Part shown: positions 1-13,297 of the stretch, one piece after another
Position numbering within the stretch: position 1 is the stretch's first letter
Layout of the letters: each line of letters begins with the position of its first letter
Assembly (NCBI GenBank): GCA_963931925.1
Contig: OZ007579.1
Coordinates: 43,675,357 to 43,739,356, forward strand
Origin: Onchidella celtica
Lineage: Eukaryota > Mollusca > Gastropoda > Systellommatophora > Onchidiidae
Direction: 5' to 3'
DNA: 64,000 nt
Notes under the pieces: model-generated
Database searches by the model: none
The model's input: the letters and a program-made list of their open reading frames with translations, nothing else
What the model was told of the DNA's origin: nothing
Program-made: the position numbers and the translations under genes

Positions 1-1192
1 GTTTTTTTCCCCTTTATTTCAGTTGAAATGGGAGAATCTTTTTTGAGAAAACGTATGAGAAGTCAATTTGAGAAGTCTTCTCATTAGTTCAGGCAGCTGT
101 TATTGTAGATGAAGCGCTAAATCAGACAATCATCACCGTTCTTATAATCTTATTTTTGGACAGCAAAAGTATGATTGTAGGTGGCCAATAAATGGAGGTG
201 TGTAGAGGGAGGGAGAGAAAGGACTCGCTGCTCAAAGTATTAAGCGGCCCAGAAGCCTTAGCCACACCTGCGTCCTGGGCTACACGGCCGATTTGGCTCT
301 CCGCCATTTTACTCCGACAAAGACAACAAATTTGAAGTCGGTCGCAAAGGTCTGTTTTGGGAATTAAAATGTTCATAGAACTTCACTGTGTTTTTCCTTG
401 ACGCCAATATTTGTTTATTGTTTGTCAGAGGAAAACATGATTGTTATATCCGCGCTTAGCGGGTTAATGCGTTTTCTAGTAATCCGAGTGGTTGTCCCTT
501 TCCGGTACGTGTGATTTTTTATTGATGTGTCTCGGCATTGTTTTTTTTTTTTTTTGTGCTCTGTACAGTCTCGTGTCTCATGCCTAGTTCAAATTTCTCA
601 TATCTTGTTTTGTGGAAATCTGCTAATCAGTGCAAACGGGCCAAGGACCCACTAAAAGAGAAACTGATTGGGTAGGCCTGGTTGTCAAGCAGCGCCGTCC
701 TTGTCTTAAGTTTATAAGGGAGCTGTTTGCACGACATTCCCAGTGATGTTTTTACTACAGAAATGTGCAAAGACCTAGCTAAGCGAAAGACTCAAGGATA
801 GGTTCTTGTGCTTAAAAGACCACTTGGACCGGTCCTCTAGTATCGTAGTATCGATCCCTAGATAGTTCTTTGGGAGCACTAGCCGACCCCTGCAAAAGGA
901 ATCCTTCAAATTCTTTGTGCCTTACATCTAGATCTAGTTCACAGTAATAGCTGCACTTGCATTCAGTGCCAAACAAATAGAACTTATTGTTAAACCACAT
1001 TTCTTTGCAGAATGCAATTCAATGTGATAAAGTTCAATTTTCGAAACGGCATTGTTTGATGAGAGGCAAAGAAGGAAATTCCGACCCCTCCCGAGTTTAC
1101 TCGACCAGAACACAAGCATCACATAAAATCGTAAATACGCATTATTGAAGACTGCATTTTGCTTACACACAGTTCACATGATTTGGTCTTGT
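1..1192. other. Intergenic or intronic sequence, no gene seen
   Basis: AT-rich sequence with short chance reading frames only. It holds a poly-T run near 540-556. I see no domain, convincing exon or transposon end here. Confidence 0.5.
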
Positions 1193-4100
1193 AGTCACGA
1201 AGTTTTAGGTGCTTACACCCCCCAATCCCCATAATAGTATAATGGTCACAGAGTTTTGGGTGCTTACATGTTCAGACCTTCCTTCATTATACTGTAATGG
1301 TCACCATTGTTTACCCGTAGCTCGATAATAGTATAATAGTCTCGAAGTTTTAGGATCTTACATGTTTACACCCCCACCCCCCCCCCTCTTTCCAACTACG
1401 TTATAGAATGACAACCACGAAGGTTTAGATGCTTACATGTTTACACCCCCACCCCCCCCCCGTTATAGAATGACAATCACGAAGGTTTAGATGCTTACAT
1501 GTTTACACCCCCACCCCCCCCCCCCGTTATAGAATGACAATCACGAAGGTTTAGATGCTTACATGTTTACACCCCCACCCCCCCCCCCCCGTTATAGAAT
1601 GACAATCACGAAGGTTTAGATGCTTACATGTTTACACCCCCACCCCCCCCCCCCCGTTATAGAATGACAATCACGAACGTTTAGATGCTTACATGTTTAC
1701 ACCCCCCCCCCCCCCGTTATAGAATGACAACCACGAAGGTTTAGATGCTTACATGTTTACACCCCCACCCCCCCCCCCCCGTTATAGAATGACAATCACG
1801 AAGGTTTAGATGCTTACATGTTTACACCCCCACCCCCCCCCCCCCCCCCCCGTTATAGAATGACAATCACGAAGGTTTAGATGCTTACATGTTTACACCC
1901 CCACCCCCCCCCCCCCGTTATAGAATGACAATCACGAAGGTTTAGATGCTTACATGTTTACACCCCCACCCCCCACCCCCCGCCGTTATAGAATGACAAT
2001 CACGAAGGTTTAGATGCTTACATGTTTACACCCCCACCCCCCCCCCCCGGTTGTAGAATGACAATCACGAAGGTTTAGATGCTTACATGTTTACACCCTC
2101 ACCCCCCCCCCCCCCCGTTATAGAATGACAATCACGAAGGTTTAGATGCTTACATGTTTAAACCCCCCCCCCCCTCCCGTTATAGAATGACAATCACGAA
2201 GGTTTAGATGCTTACATGTTTACACCCCCACCCCCCCCCCCCCCGTTATAGAATGACAATCACGAAGGTTTAGATGCTTACATGTTTACACCCCCACCCC
2301 CCCCCCCCCGTTATAGAATGACAATCACGAAGGTTTAGATGCTTACATGTTTACACCCCCCCCCCCCCCCGTTATAGAATGACAATCACGAAGGTTTAGA
2401 TGCTTACATGTTTACACCACCACCCCCCCCCCCGTTATAGAATGACAATCACGAAGGTTTAGATGCTTACATGTTTACACCCCCACCCCCCCCCCCCGTT
2501 ATAGAATGACAATCACGAAGGTTTAGATGCTTACATGTTTACACCCCCACCCCCCCCCCCCCGTTATAGAATGACAATCACGAAGGTTTAGATGCTTACA
2601 TGTTTACACCCCCCCCCCCCCGTTATAGAATGACAATCACGAAGCTTTAGATGCTTACATGTTTACACCCCCACCCCCCACCCCCCGTTATAGAATGACA
2701 ATCACGAAGGTTTAGATGCTTACATGTTTACACCCCCACCCCCCCCCCCCCCGTTATAGAATGACAATCACGAAGGTTTAGATGCTTACATGTTTACACC
2801 CCCCCCCCCCCGCGTTATAGAATGACAATCACGAAGGTTTAGATGCTTACATGTTTACACCCCCACCCCCCCCCCCCACCCCCGTTATAGAATGACAATC
2901 ACGAAGGTTTAGATGCTTACATGTTTACACCCCCACCCCCCCCCCCCCCGCCGTTATAGAATGACAATCACGAAGGTTTAGATGCTTACATGTTTACACC
3001 CCCACCCCCCCTGTTATAGAATGACAACCACGAAGGTTTAGATGCTAACATGTTTACACCCCCACCCCCCCCCCCCCCCCCGTTATAGAATGACAATCAC
3101 GAAGGTTTAGATGCTTACATGTTTACACCCCCACCCCCCCCCCCCCCGTTATAGAATGACAATCACGAAGGTTTAGATGCTTACATGTTTACACCCCCAC
3201 CCCCCCCCCCCGTTATAGAATGACAATCACGAAGGTTTAGATGCTTACATGTTTACACCCCCACCCCCCCCCCCCCCGTTATAGAATGACAATCACGAAG
3301 GTTTAGATGCTTACATGTTTACACCCCCACCCCCCCCCCCCCCCGTTATAGAATGACAGCCACGAAGGTTTAGATGCTTACATGTTTACACCCCCACCCC
3401 CCCCCCCCCCCGTTATAGAATGACAATCACGAAGGTTTAGATGCTTACATGTTTACACGCCCACCCCCCCCCCCCCCGTTATAGAACGACAATCACGAAG
3501 GTTTAGATGCTTATATGTTTACACCCCCACCCCCCCCCGTTATAGAATGACAATCACGAAGGTTTAGATGCTTACATGTTTACACCCCCACCCCCCCCCC
3601 CCCCCGTTATAGAATGACAATCACGAAGGTTTAGATGCTTACATGTTTACACCCCCACCCCCCCCCCCCGTTATAGAATGACAATCACGAAGGTTTAGAT
3701 GCTTACATGTTTACACCCCCACCCCCCCCCCCCCTGTTATAGAATGACAATCACGAAGGTTTAGATGCTTACATGTTTACACCCCCCACCCCCCCCCCCC
3801 CGTTATAGAATGACAATCACGAAGGTTTAGATGCTTACATGTTTACACCCCCACCCCCCCCCCCCCCCTGTTATAGAATGACAATCACGAAGGTTTAGAT
3901 GCTTACATGTTTACACCCCCACCCCCCCCCCCCCCCGTTATAGAATGACAATCACGAAGGTTTAGATGCTTACATGTTTACACCCCCACCCCCCCCCCCC
4001 CCGTTATAGAATGACAACCACGAAGGTTTAGATGCTTACATGTTTACACCCCCCCCCCCCGTTATAGAATGACAATCACGAAGGTTTAGATGCTTACATG

Positions 4101-4580
4101 TTTACACCCCCACCCCCCCCCCCCCCCCGTTATAGAATGACAATCACGAAGGTTTAGATGCTTACATGTTTACACCCCCCCCCCCCCGTTATAGAATGAC
4201 AATCACGAAGGTTTAGATGCTTACATGTTTACACCCCCACCCCCCCCCCCCCCGTTATAGAATGACAATCACGAAGGTTTAGATGCTTACATGTTTACAC
4301 CCCCACCCCCCGCCCCTCCACCCCCGTTATAGAATGACAATCACGAAGGTTTAGATGCTTACATATTTGCCCTCGTTCTTGAATGAGAGCCAAAAAGGTT
4401 TAGGAGCTCACGTGTTTGCCCCTTTATAGAATGACAGCCACGAAGGTTTAGATGCTGACATGTTTACCCTCGTTCTTGAGTGAGAGCCACAAAGGTTTAG
4501 GAGCTCACGTGTTTACCCCTTTATAGAATGGCAGTCACGAGGGTTTAGGAGCTTACGTATCTACCTCTTAGTCTTAGTTT
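1193..4580. repeat. Large minisatellite, about 46 units of about 65 bp with variable C tracts
   Basis: From 1402 to about 4365 a unit containing TTATAGAATGACAATCACGA, then AGGTTTAGATGCTTACATG, then TTTACACCCCCA and a run of C repeats about 46 times with a mean period near 65 bp. The core of about 48 bp is almost invariant, while the C run varies from about 8 to 20. A few units lack the A that interrupts the run. Units at both edges (1193-1400 and 4345-4580) are strongly diverged and lack the long C tract, as expected if the centre was homogenised recently. The unit has no open frame on either strand. The C-rich strand could form i-motifs and the other strand G-quadruplexes; that is inference. 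Confidence 0.97.
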
Positions 4581-6099
4581 CATTGTAATATGATGATGAT
4601 TTTTAGACTCAGTCTTCAAAGTTTACTGGCGATTACGAGGCTTATTTGCCATTTATTATTATTTTTTTTCTGCGCAGTGTACAACGCCTTCAGTTTTCCC
4701 CGTTAATTCGCTAGTTCGTTAATTTCCATACTACGCCTAGTCCCACCGCGTTTATTTGATATTTCATTTGTTCTTTACGAGGAGGACATGACTCTTCAGA
4801 AACCAGCCGAAAAAAAACCCACCAAAAAACAACAAAATGAAGAAATTCCGATTTTCCCTGTCTCATTATCTTTTATCTCTTTTCGTAGTTATCCAAAAGC
4901 CAGTTTTGGAATTTGGCGTGTTCATTCACCGGTATATCTACCGTTTCTCATTCTTTGAGTACGAGGCAGAAGAGAACAAAATTGTTCTTTGGACCAAGTC
5001 ATCTTTCGTAAGCGAAAGACCTCGATCAAACTGTCATTGGACCCGTCCTTCCCAGTTATACAATCTTTTGCTCATGTAGTTCACCTGATTCTTTGGTTGA
5101 GAATGTTAGGTAATTTTGTTTGCATAATATGCGCGTTTTATTAAGATTAGTAGTTGTATGCAGAACAATTATTATGTACTTCTTTTTTTTATTTTTTTTA
5201 ATACCCATCATTATTTAATTTTTGCTCAGAGTGATCAGAACGCATTAATATGCTATTATATATATCTTATTTATTTTACGTACGGAGTATCATTTGGAAT
5301 ATTGTGTACTTTTTTGGTAAAGAGTCATGTCCAGCTGTTCAAAGATTGCAATCATTGTTACAAAGAGCAAATTTCAGACTTTAGTTACATACGCTTGGCT
5401 GTAAAAGTTGCGGCTGGACTGAAGGCCTTTGAACACAGAGGAATGTTCCGCAACCAGAGATAAAAATGCAAAACTTGGTTCGGGAGAAGCTTTTGGTACC
5501 CTGAAAGAAAAAAACAACAACAAAATGATTGGACTTCAATGAAATCAATGTAAACGTTTGGTTATTACTACCCTAGTAGATTATGACTGCCTTCGAATAC
5601 GCCGATCGTATTAATGTATCCGATCTTGGCGAAACGGTTAAGTACTGTTATTACTATTCTGTATGGTTTGTCATGGTAGACGATATGACCATTTCACGCA
5701 AATTCCTAGTGGTAGCTAAATTAGTATCTGGTGGCTCGAATATCGTGTTTAGGATTCATGTCCTTGGAGGGATGAAAAGTAAACTGGCGTGTTGCATTTA
5801 AAGGGTAAACGTCCACCATGCACAGAATATAGACTGAAATTGGCACTTGTCTAGAAAGAAAAACAAAACAAAAACGATCAAGAGGCGTACATATGACATT
5901 TAATGAATGTCTCTGAACAATCATGGTGACATATTTGAAATGTACAACAGCTTGATAACTGATGAATTTAGTCAGGTGAAAATTTCCATGGAATTAAGAC
6001 TTGCATTGCTACTTCGTATTTGGTATGTACAGATAGATATGCAATACACGATGGATAAAGCAGATTAGCAAGTAATTATTATTATTGGACCCCAGGAAA
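4581..6099. other. Unassigned sequence
   Basis: AT-rich sequence with chance frames (for example 4837-5079 and 5158-5463) that lack recognisable motifs. I see nothing further in it. Confidence 0.4.
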
Positions 6100-6171
6100 C
6101 AAAGAAAACACGATAGCAACCCGACAAGCAGTAATCAAAGAAAACACGATAGCAACCCGACAAGCAGTAAT
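6100..6171. repeat. Two-copy tandem repeat, 36-bp unit
   Basis: Two adjacent, apparently identical 36-bp units at 6100-6135 and 6136-6171, each starting CAAAGAAAACACGATAGC. The perfect identity points to a recent duplication. Confidence 0.9.
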
Positions 6172-8558
6172 CAATAAAGCCTTGGAAATGTGTGAAACTT
6201 TTTTCACCAGTGCAGAAACATTGATTTACCTAAAGATGTAGTAATAATAGAAACATCGTGTTGGTACGATCAAAGTCCAGGCATTATTTCCCACATTAGT
6301 TTGGCTGGAATCGATGCTGAAGTAGCTTACAATTATCGGTGCACCTGACTTTACCCGTACCAAAAGTTCCTTCTGCAGTTCACAGCATTGAGGTGTAGGA
6401 TTTACCTGTCGGAAAAAAATAGAATTTCTTTAGCTGTTTCAAGTGAACAGCAGAAAAAAGAAAACTAGCATACGTTCTACACACATGGCATGCTACAAAC
6501 TTGTCAGTCCCAATTCACCAGCTGTACAACTGCCAAAGTAAAGCCGCCCTATTTCCCCAACGTGTATTTCTTCCTTGCTTCCAGAGTCTCCTCGTCCGTA
6601 CGTTAACAACTGCTTCCATTTATAAATATGATGCAAGCCATAACATAATAGCCCTCTTGAGTCGGCAAAGCTGCTTTATTCTATTTCCTCCCCCCTCTGT
6701 TTTCTTTCAACGTTTGGGATGAGGCCATAATATATGTTATGATATATAACAAAGCGCATACAATTTTTTGAAGATTTTACACTTGTGATAGTAGGTTCAG
6801 AGAGTATGTGTGTATAGAGAGAAATCTCTGCAAGAAACGCCTCCGAGGCGCCGCGAAACCACTGTTACCGACATGTAAGTCATGGCGGTAAACAATGTCC
6901 GTTTGTAAGTTGTCACCAGGAGAAAGAGGTTACCGGCGGCATTAAAAAGTTTCAGTCAAACGAAAATTATAAACAAACACTAGATCGGCAGACTCACTTT
7001 GGTGCAGAACGGCCAAATTCTTGTTACTGCGGTCATGAAGTTCGGCGAGTTGCCAGAAGTGATTTCTCTCCATACAGACATACTCTCTGGTAGACTTTAA
7101 AGCTTTGAAAAGTTGGCCTGACACTTGGTAAAGTTTAACTACAAAACTTTACGAGCGATTTTCTGGAAATGTCCTGATGTGGAGACGGAATAAGGCAGTG
7201 CCCCGCCGACGCTTGGTCTACGACAGGAACATTACGGGTAGAGGATTCGTGATATGCGATAGTAATTCGAATATTCTAAATAATGATTTTTGAATTTTAA
7301 GCATGGCTGTGTGACTTCAAATTCACCCCTGTGTTGCTGTTCAAGCACCGGAGCTAGAGTAACTGTGATGTTTCGGGGGACGATATCTTGAACTATTCAG
7401 TGAGAAGCCATGTTGCACATTAAACAAAGAGGATAGTAAGATTAAAGCTATTTCAAAACGAAGAGTAAGAGACACTACAATCTTTAGCGTGCGCCAGTAC
7501 CAATAGAATTGTTGTGCCGTAATTGAACGATATAATTAAAACGATTATGCAAAGTCATGAGTGTGCGGTGAACAGGTAGTAAGACCTGGAGGGGGAAGAG
7601 GTTTACGCCTGAGACGCGAGAGCTTCTCACTGTGCCACTTCCCTAGGTATGTTGATGCAATGTCATAATTATATCTAGCACATCGTTGCTCTCTGACTTT
7701 AACTTACGGCGATACAGATGCACTCATCGTTTGATCCGCCGGCATTTTGTTGCGTATTCTGGTGAATGAATACTCTTATTCGTTTAGATAGAAATGTATT
7801 GCCTAATTACATTATTTGAATTACAGCTGTTCTAATGCTACATATTGGTCGTGCTTTGTCATCTTGGCTTACGATGTCTTAAAACAAGGACAAGTAGTTG
7901 TCAGAAAAACCAAGAAAGCGTCGTGGAAGTACAAAATATGAAACTTTGGATGGTTGGACGAGGAGGCGGGGACGGGCTCTGTGAGTTTGGTGATGCTCAG
8001 GCACAACCTCGGAAAGATCAACTTTAGTGGGAAAGCCTTCATTCATAACAAATAGCAAAAGCGCTGAAAATAGTACAAGAGCATGCCCTTTTGTGAGGAC
8101 TGATGTCCATTTTCAGCTCATTAAGACAAAAAAAAAGGGGGGCGGGGGGTTGTTTGCTGCATAGGTTGCCCTAAAGGAAAGTATTTCCCATCTATCTGAA
8201 GTCCAGTTCCACAACGCCCGTGAGTCGGAGTAAAAGAAAATTGAAGTACTGAGCCCAGGATAGTCTTTACTCTTTTGTATCAGCATTCGGTGCGTTTTTT
8301 GGGATGCTGTTTGCTTTCGTGTGCTCAAATCATGAAATGAGAGGACGTCTTTGGACGGGAGCAAACTGCACGCACGCGAGTAACACTATGCTCAGCAAAG
8401 TTCAGGACTTGGCATCACTTTCTATCGACTTGCCTGCATACCAACAGTATTGTAACGAGTGAGTGCCCACCATCAAATTTTGCTAAAGAGAACGATTTCC
8501 TTTAATGACGTTAATGTCGCCATGGGTTTTACAGTTGATGAAACGGAATTGGTATTAC
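6172..8558. other. Unassigned sequence downstream of the minus-strand exon
   Basis: No confident gene. A minus-strand block at 6998-7117 has exon-like borders (see rejected items). Exons of types B and C, expected to follow the exon at 8559-8782, were not found here. Confidence 0.35.
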
Positions 8559-8782
8559 CTTTTCAAACATTTTATATATATCAGCCATAATAAGTTCATT
8601 TTCCAGTACGTATTGGGCGCTTTCCAGAGACCTATTGTTGAAGGAAGTGATGTTCACCACATTGTAAGACCTTTTTATATTGGTGATTGCAAGGAACTGG
8701 TCAGTCGGCCCTCCAAGTGGATATTGGGGCGCAGCAGTCAAAATGAAGTTTCTTCCACCGAATTCTTGGGGTGGTAAATACT
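8559..8782 (-). CDS. Internal exon, IgGFc-binding-like family (locus 1, exon type A)
   Basis: On the minus strand the block starts after an acceptor ending ATATTCCAG at 8783 and stays open to a GTAATA donor at 8557-8558. It begins in phase 1 (two bases, then codons), as do the type A exons of the other two loci. The peptide contains EFGGRNFILTAAPQYP, then TDQFLAITNIKRSYNVVNI, giving the glycine, basic residue, phenylalanine, hydrophobic strand and proline pattern shared with the exons at 25226-25451 and 58536-58806. Known of the family: IgGFc-binding-like proteins are secreted or surface beta-rich proteins, numerous in molluscs. Inferred: this is the first strand region of such a domain. The proposed donor gives phase 0, not the phase 2 of the other type A exons, so the 3' border is uncertain. 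It could be a separate gene or a further domain of the 21.6-25.5 kb gene on the same strand. Confidence 0.55.
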
Positions 8783-9654
8783 CTGGAATATACGCAACGC
8801 AAACACACAATATCTAGTTGTTGTTTTTTTGCATGCTGTTTGCGACAACATATTTTGAGTAGTTTTAAACAGTTCCCTTGGTCCGCCAACATCATTCCCT
8901 AATACATTGAGATACGATGGTTTTTTTTTGTTTGTTTTGAATTGGCTTATTTCAGTTGACGTCACACAGAATATGTGCTCCTACGAAAGTTTGAATTTAT
9001 TCTGTCTTTAGTCGGAAGTTCCACGGCAGTGTTTCGTTCTCCCGATATAATACGCCCACCTGCCATTTCTAAAACAAATCTCTGCAAGTGTGCATGGTAA
9101 AAAAAAAAAAAAGCCGTGCGAAATTAACGGATGTCGTGCAATGAACCGCTATTATTACGGTGCCGTAAGTGAAACAAACCAATATTCTGTATGTACATAT
9201 TAAGTAGTGGATATCATTAGCATAGTACTGGAATTTTATATAATAACGTAAGCATTCGGAAAAACGGAGTTTCAGCTTGAGTTTAAGTTTGGACTGGGCA
9301 CGTGGACACGGCAACGGCTATAATTTGCTAGGAAGAAGCAAGACGATAGACAGAATAATAAATGGCAGAATGATAGAACAGAAGGAGACACTACCAGATG
9401 CGTCCACCAAACCTCGCTGGCTCGGAAGGGAAACAAAATTTTATCACTATCACGAGACGTCTTCCATCAGCAGTGAAGATGTAATGCGGGAGGTAGAATA
9501 AAATTCAGTTTATGCTCCTTTTTGATAAGAATGGGTGAGTTTGGCGAAATAATGTAACAATTTCAGGGGGAGTACATTTATACATAAGGCATAATTTTGG
9601 TTTTGAGGACGACAGTCAATTTGTTATACCTGTGACCACAAATTCAAATATCCC

Positions 9655-9816
9655 TCTCGTTCTCTATCTCACTTTCTCTCTGTGTGTCTCTCTGTTTCTT
9701 TCTCTCGCTCTCTCTCTTTTTTTTCCGGCCTCTTTCTCCCTCTCTCGCTTTTCTCTCTCACTTCTTCTACAGTCTTTCTTCCTCTCTCCCGCTCTCTCTT
9801 TCTCTCTCAGAGTGAA
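9655..9816. repeat. Pyrimidine-rich (CT)n low-complexity tract
   Basis: About 160 bp almost purely C and T on the plus strand, built from TCTC units with short T runs. It creates spurious serine/leucine-rich and arginine/glutamate-rich frames on the two strands. Confidence 0.9.
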
Positions 9817-10989
9817 GAACTTGCAAAGCTTGTAACCAAGTAATAAATGTACTCCTTTGCTTCTCGCCACGGTGCCGTTAAAACTACTGATTATGTATTC
9901 AAAATGACTGTAACTTAAGGAGAAGACACCCGAGAGTCACTAGTAGATGAAATGCAAGGTTTCTGTACACACACAGTTTTACATAGTAGTTAGTACGGAG
10001 CAAAGTCTTGACAAGTTTTCTTCGAATCGGTTGTTACAATGATCAGGGTAGTTACTTGACAACCAGGGTCTTACCGGCAACAAAACTTTGTTTTTGTTTT
10101 CCATTAACTTTGAAAACGTTGCAATTTCCAACAAGCACTCCTACGGGATGATTGGCATGCACAGAAGTCCCTGCCGAAAGAAAAACAGACTATACTATAA
10201 TTTACATCAGGGCCTTATAAAAATTGTTCTCAAAGACAAACAGCAAACAAACAAACAAAACAAAACAAAAGCGTACTTAACGTTCAGTTGAAAAAGTGTA
10301 AACAGATTTATATATAATACTCTAAATATTGTGGTAAATCTTGTAACAAAACGCATACGATTTAATGTGCGAATAAAGCAGCGTGTCTCGTTAAGATGTT
10401 GCTCAGGTGATATCATGTTAAAACACAAAAATACCTATTTAAAACACTATCATTGAATGTTATTTTTTGTTATGATGCTAGAAAGTCAGTGATAGAAACC
10501 AGTTGTACATGTGTATGACATTTTATTGGTGCCCGTATTAAATTGGTTTATTTTGTTTTTACACTTTCTAAAGCCATGGCGTCGGTGAACCAAACAGCGA
10601 TCATACAGGTACGAATACACGTTTAAGATATTTGGAATACAATAGATGATAGAATATCATGTGTTAGACTTTGAAAAAAATGTAGAAAAAAATATCTCAA
10701 TTACATTGTCTTCCATTTTTTTTTGTTGAGAAATGCAGCGATTCATGTGGCCAGGTTTCAGTGCCTGGTAGGTACAGGTAAAACATGTTTTGCCAGAACA
10801 GCAACAAAAACGCACAGGTATTGAATTTTTTTTTCTTTTTTCGTCTGCTAAAACTTGCCTCTATAGGAACGTCACGCGATGGTTTCACCATGGAAACCCA
10901 CAGAAAGCAGTCGGATCTCCAAATCTACGTGGCGCAGTCCAAAATAAATGATCATATTATGTGAATTCTTCCAACCAGTTTGCTATAAC

Positions 10990-11112
10990 CCCCTTTTTTT
11001 TTTTGCTTTTTTTTTGGGGGGGGGGGGGTCTTTCCTGGGTTTGACCTCAGTGGTTGGATGAAAGTGAGGGATAGTCAATCACTAGACCCCCCCCCGCCCC
11101 TCCCCCCTTTTA
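10990..11112. repeat. T/G homopolymer block facing a C-rich block
   Basis: Runs of T then about 14 G ending in GGGTCT at about 11029, and AGACCC with a C-rich block about 60 bp later at 11083-11107. The two blocks are complementary and could fold as an imperfect stem with a loop of about 60 bp. Confidence 0.6.
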
Positions 11113-11745
11113 AAAAAAATCCTAACTGTAGTGTATGCTTTCACCTGGCACACGCTTGAGCTCTGGTGGTAGGGATACACACAAAATCACGCTTTGATGA
11201 ATTAAAAAAAAACAAAAAACGTGGGATCACTAGAAATCCACAGCTAAGTTAAAAACTAAAGAATTTCAAATTACCGTTCATCGCCAAAACTTGATGTAAG
11301 GAAATCAGTTGATGATGCATTGAACGACAACACAGACAGACACACACACATTATGGCAGGTTTCACGCTTGTGGTCTGCATTTATCCCAAAAATGTTGAA
11401 AAATAATGTAGAATCAATGATGGAGTATTATATACCGGTTGGAAGGGAATCATTTGGGGATCCCAAAAATGATAATTAAATGAGCTTGAGACTCACCTAT
11501 ATTTCATAACATTGCACTGAAGTTACCTGCCCTTGGAAATTCAGAATTTGTAGAGTGAATAGAAAACCCTCTGGTAACACATATAAATGCATCAGCAGCA
11601 CACAGGAACATAACAACTAGTACAGGACATGCTTATGAAAGAGAAAAAGATAAGAACAGATAAAAAAAATTATCTCAGAAAATAGGTTTTTAATGTTGAA
11701 TATAACGCATACAAGCCAACACATCAAATCCTTATGAGGAAGTTA

Positions 11746-13297
11746 GGGACCGTTCACAAATGATGTCAGCTAAAATTTGGCCAAAAATGACCCCCCCCCC
11801 TCCCCCATTGTCATCTTATGTCATCTTTCTCATGCCCCCCCCCCCCCCCACCAAGTTGACGTCAACCAAAATGTACATGTACATCTAGATAGAACCCGTA
11901 CAGGATGCATTTAATATATATATTCACCTTTGATCTTTATTTTAAATCAAAATAAAAACTATTGTTTATAAAAAAATACCTCAAAGAAATACCTGAACTG
12001 TCAAATCCAAATTTAACCAAGCAAAATAATTAAAACAAATAGATTCGATAGCAAGCATGGATTGGATATCAAGCATAAACAAAGCAAAAAGATTGGAGTA
12101 TCAGTATCATCTCAGCTTGGAAAAAATAAATATCAAATAAATCACAGAAAAAAAAATGAATTTAATTATGCATGGCACATATTATTTGGCGCATGAAAAT
12201 ATCCTGGAACTGTAAACAAGTGGGGAGGACTTCCATACATGTATATATACTGACTGGTGTACGATTAAAGTAATTTAAACATCATTTTTTCTTAATTATA
12301 ATTAAACGTAATACAATATTAACGCAACACATCTTTCAGTACTAGATTGGATCCTTTTGTTCTCAATGTTAAGAGAAGCAAGATGGCTGTAATCGTCTAC
12401 CAGTCAGTAGCCTATGGAAGTCCTTCCAACAAGTATTCTGTATATTCTCAAAAAAATTGAAACTGATGATATCAAGCAACAAACTCTGGAATTTCTCTGA
12501 CTACAGACCATATTATTCAGATCACACTACACAAGAAGATTTCTTATGAATTAAAACATTGGAAACATCTTCATCGTTCACAGAACTTGCGGAACCGGTA
12601 CTAGAACTTGCTTGAACTGTTTTAGATGGTGTTTTGGCAAAGAAAGAAATGATGGATGAACTTGACTTGATCCGTGCCGCTTTTAATTTCAAACTATTTA
12701 TTTCTTCATTGTATTTGGATAGATTCCCTTGTTTGATTTCAGTTTTTAGGACTGTCCATTTTTCATTGCATTTACTTTGAACATCTGTGGGTTTTAGATC
12801 AGGATTTGCAGCCTGGAATGCCCTGTAAAATTCTGAGTAATATTTGCTTCGATCCATTGTAAGTCATTTCAAATCTGGAAGGAAAAAGTGGAAAAAGATG
12901 AGATTTAGATTTTAGAACATTTTTATTATCGAAATTGAGATGAAAATCTTCCTCTCAGGCGAGCCACTGACATCATTCTCATCCAGATCTTCCACCTTCT
13001 GTTGGACTACAGGCCCCAACCCTTTTCACTCATAATTTAGTTCTAATCTAGCTTCTAGCAGTCTGTGCTATGGGGAGATAACTGTTAATACCGTACTGTT
13101 CATTTTAGGCCAAGAAAATGTGGTCTATATTTTTCTCCTTGATTTGAAGATTTGACTTTTCTTTTTACCAACCTTTTAGAGCATCATGGTTGATGTCAAC
13201 TTTGTAAGGACCCCCCCCCTCCCCCATGTCAACTTCTGCCAACTTTTCTGACCCCCCCCCCCCCCCCTCCGAGCTGACGTCATTTGTGAACGGTCCC
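11746..13297. mobile_element. Harbinger-like DNA transposon, 1552 bp, TTA target duplication
   Basis: The left end GGGACCGTTCACAAATGA and the right end are inverted repeats over 25 bp with one mismatch. TTA lies directly outside both ends (11743-11745 and 13298-13300). A 3-bp TTA duplication with ends starting GGG is typical of PIF/Harbinger elements. A second inverted motif, GTTGACGTCAACC on the left and GGTTGATGTCAAC on the right, lies inside each end, next to two C-rich tracts per end that are all on the plus strand. No DDE transposase is recognisable, so the copy is probably non-autonomous. The superfamily call rests on the target duplication and ends alone. Confidence 0.75.
12522..12857 (-). 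CDS. Small ORF inside the Harbinger-like element, 111 aa
   Basis: An ATG-started frame of 111 codons lying wholly inside the 11746-13297 transposon. The N-terminal half is charged and probably helical, with tryptophan and aromatic residues (FYRAFQAANPDL, CNEKWTVLKTEI), reminiscent of small DNA-binding helical domains carried by transposons. The C-terminal half is serine-rich (SSTGSASSVNDEDV). I do not recognise a specific family. Harbinger elements usually encode a transposase plus a Myb/SANT-like protein; this could be a derived or truncated version of the latter, but no diagnostic residue proves it. It may no longer be expressed. Confidence 0.4.
   Translation of the reverse strand: MDRSKYYSEFYRAFQAANPDLKPTDVQSKCNEKWTVLKTEIKQGNLSKYNEEINSLKLKAARIKSSSSIISFFAKTPSKTVQASSSTGSASSVNDEDVSNVLIHKKSSCVV

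Larger units (their letters stand above)
8783..11745. other. Unassigned sequence with low-complexity blocks
   Basis: No gene is supported. Apart from the pyrimidine-rich and homopolymer tracts listed separately it is plain AT-rich DNA. Confidence 0.4.

Noticed and set aside
1402..4365. CRISPR-like regular repeats
   Set aside because: The spacing is regular, but there are no unique spacers; only a C tract varies. The context is eukaryotic, so it is a minisatellite.
6998..7117. Exon-like minus-strand block (39 codons, KSTREYVCMERNHFWQLAEL)
   Set aside because: Both splice borders look good, but the phase does not fit the exon at 8559-8782 and no family is recognised; left as unproven.
9632..9870. 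Serine/leucine-rich and arginine/glutamate-rich ORFs on opposite strands
   Set aside because: They are products of a CT low-complexity tract. The same applies at 48758-49090 and 49544-49951.
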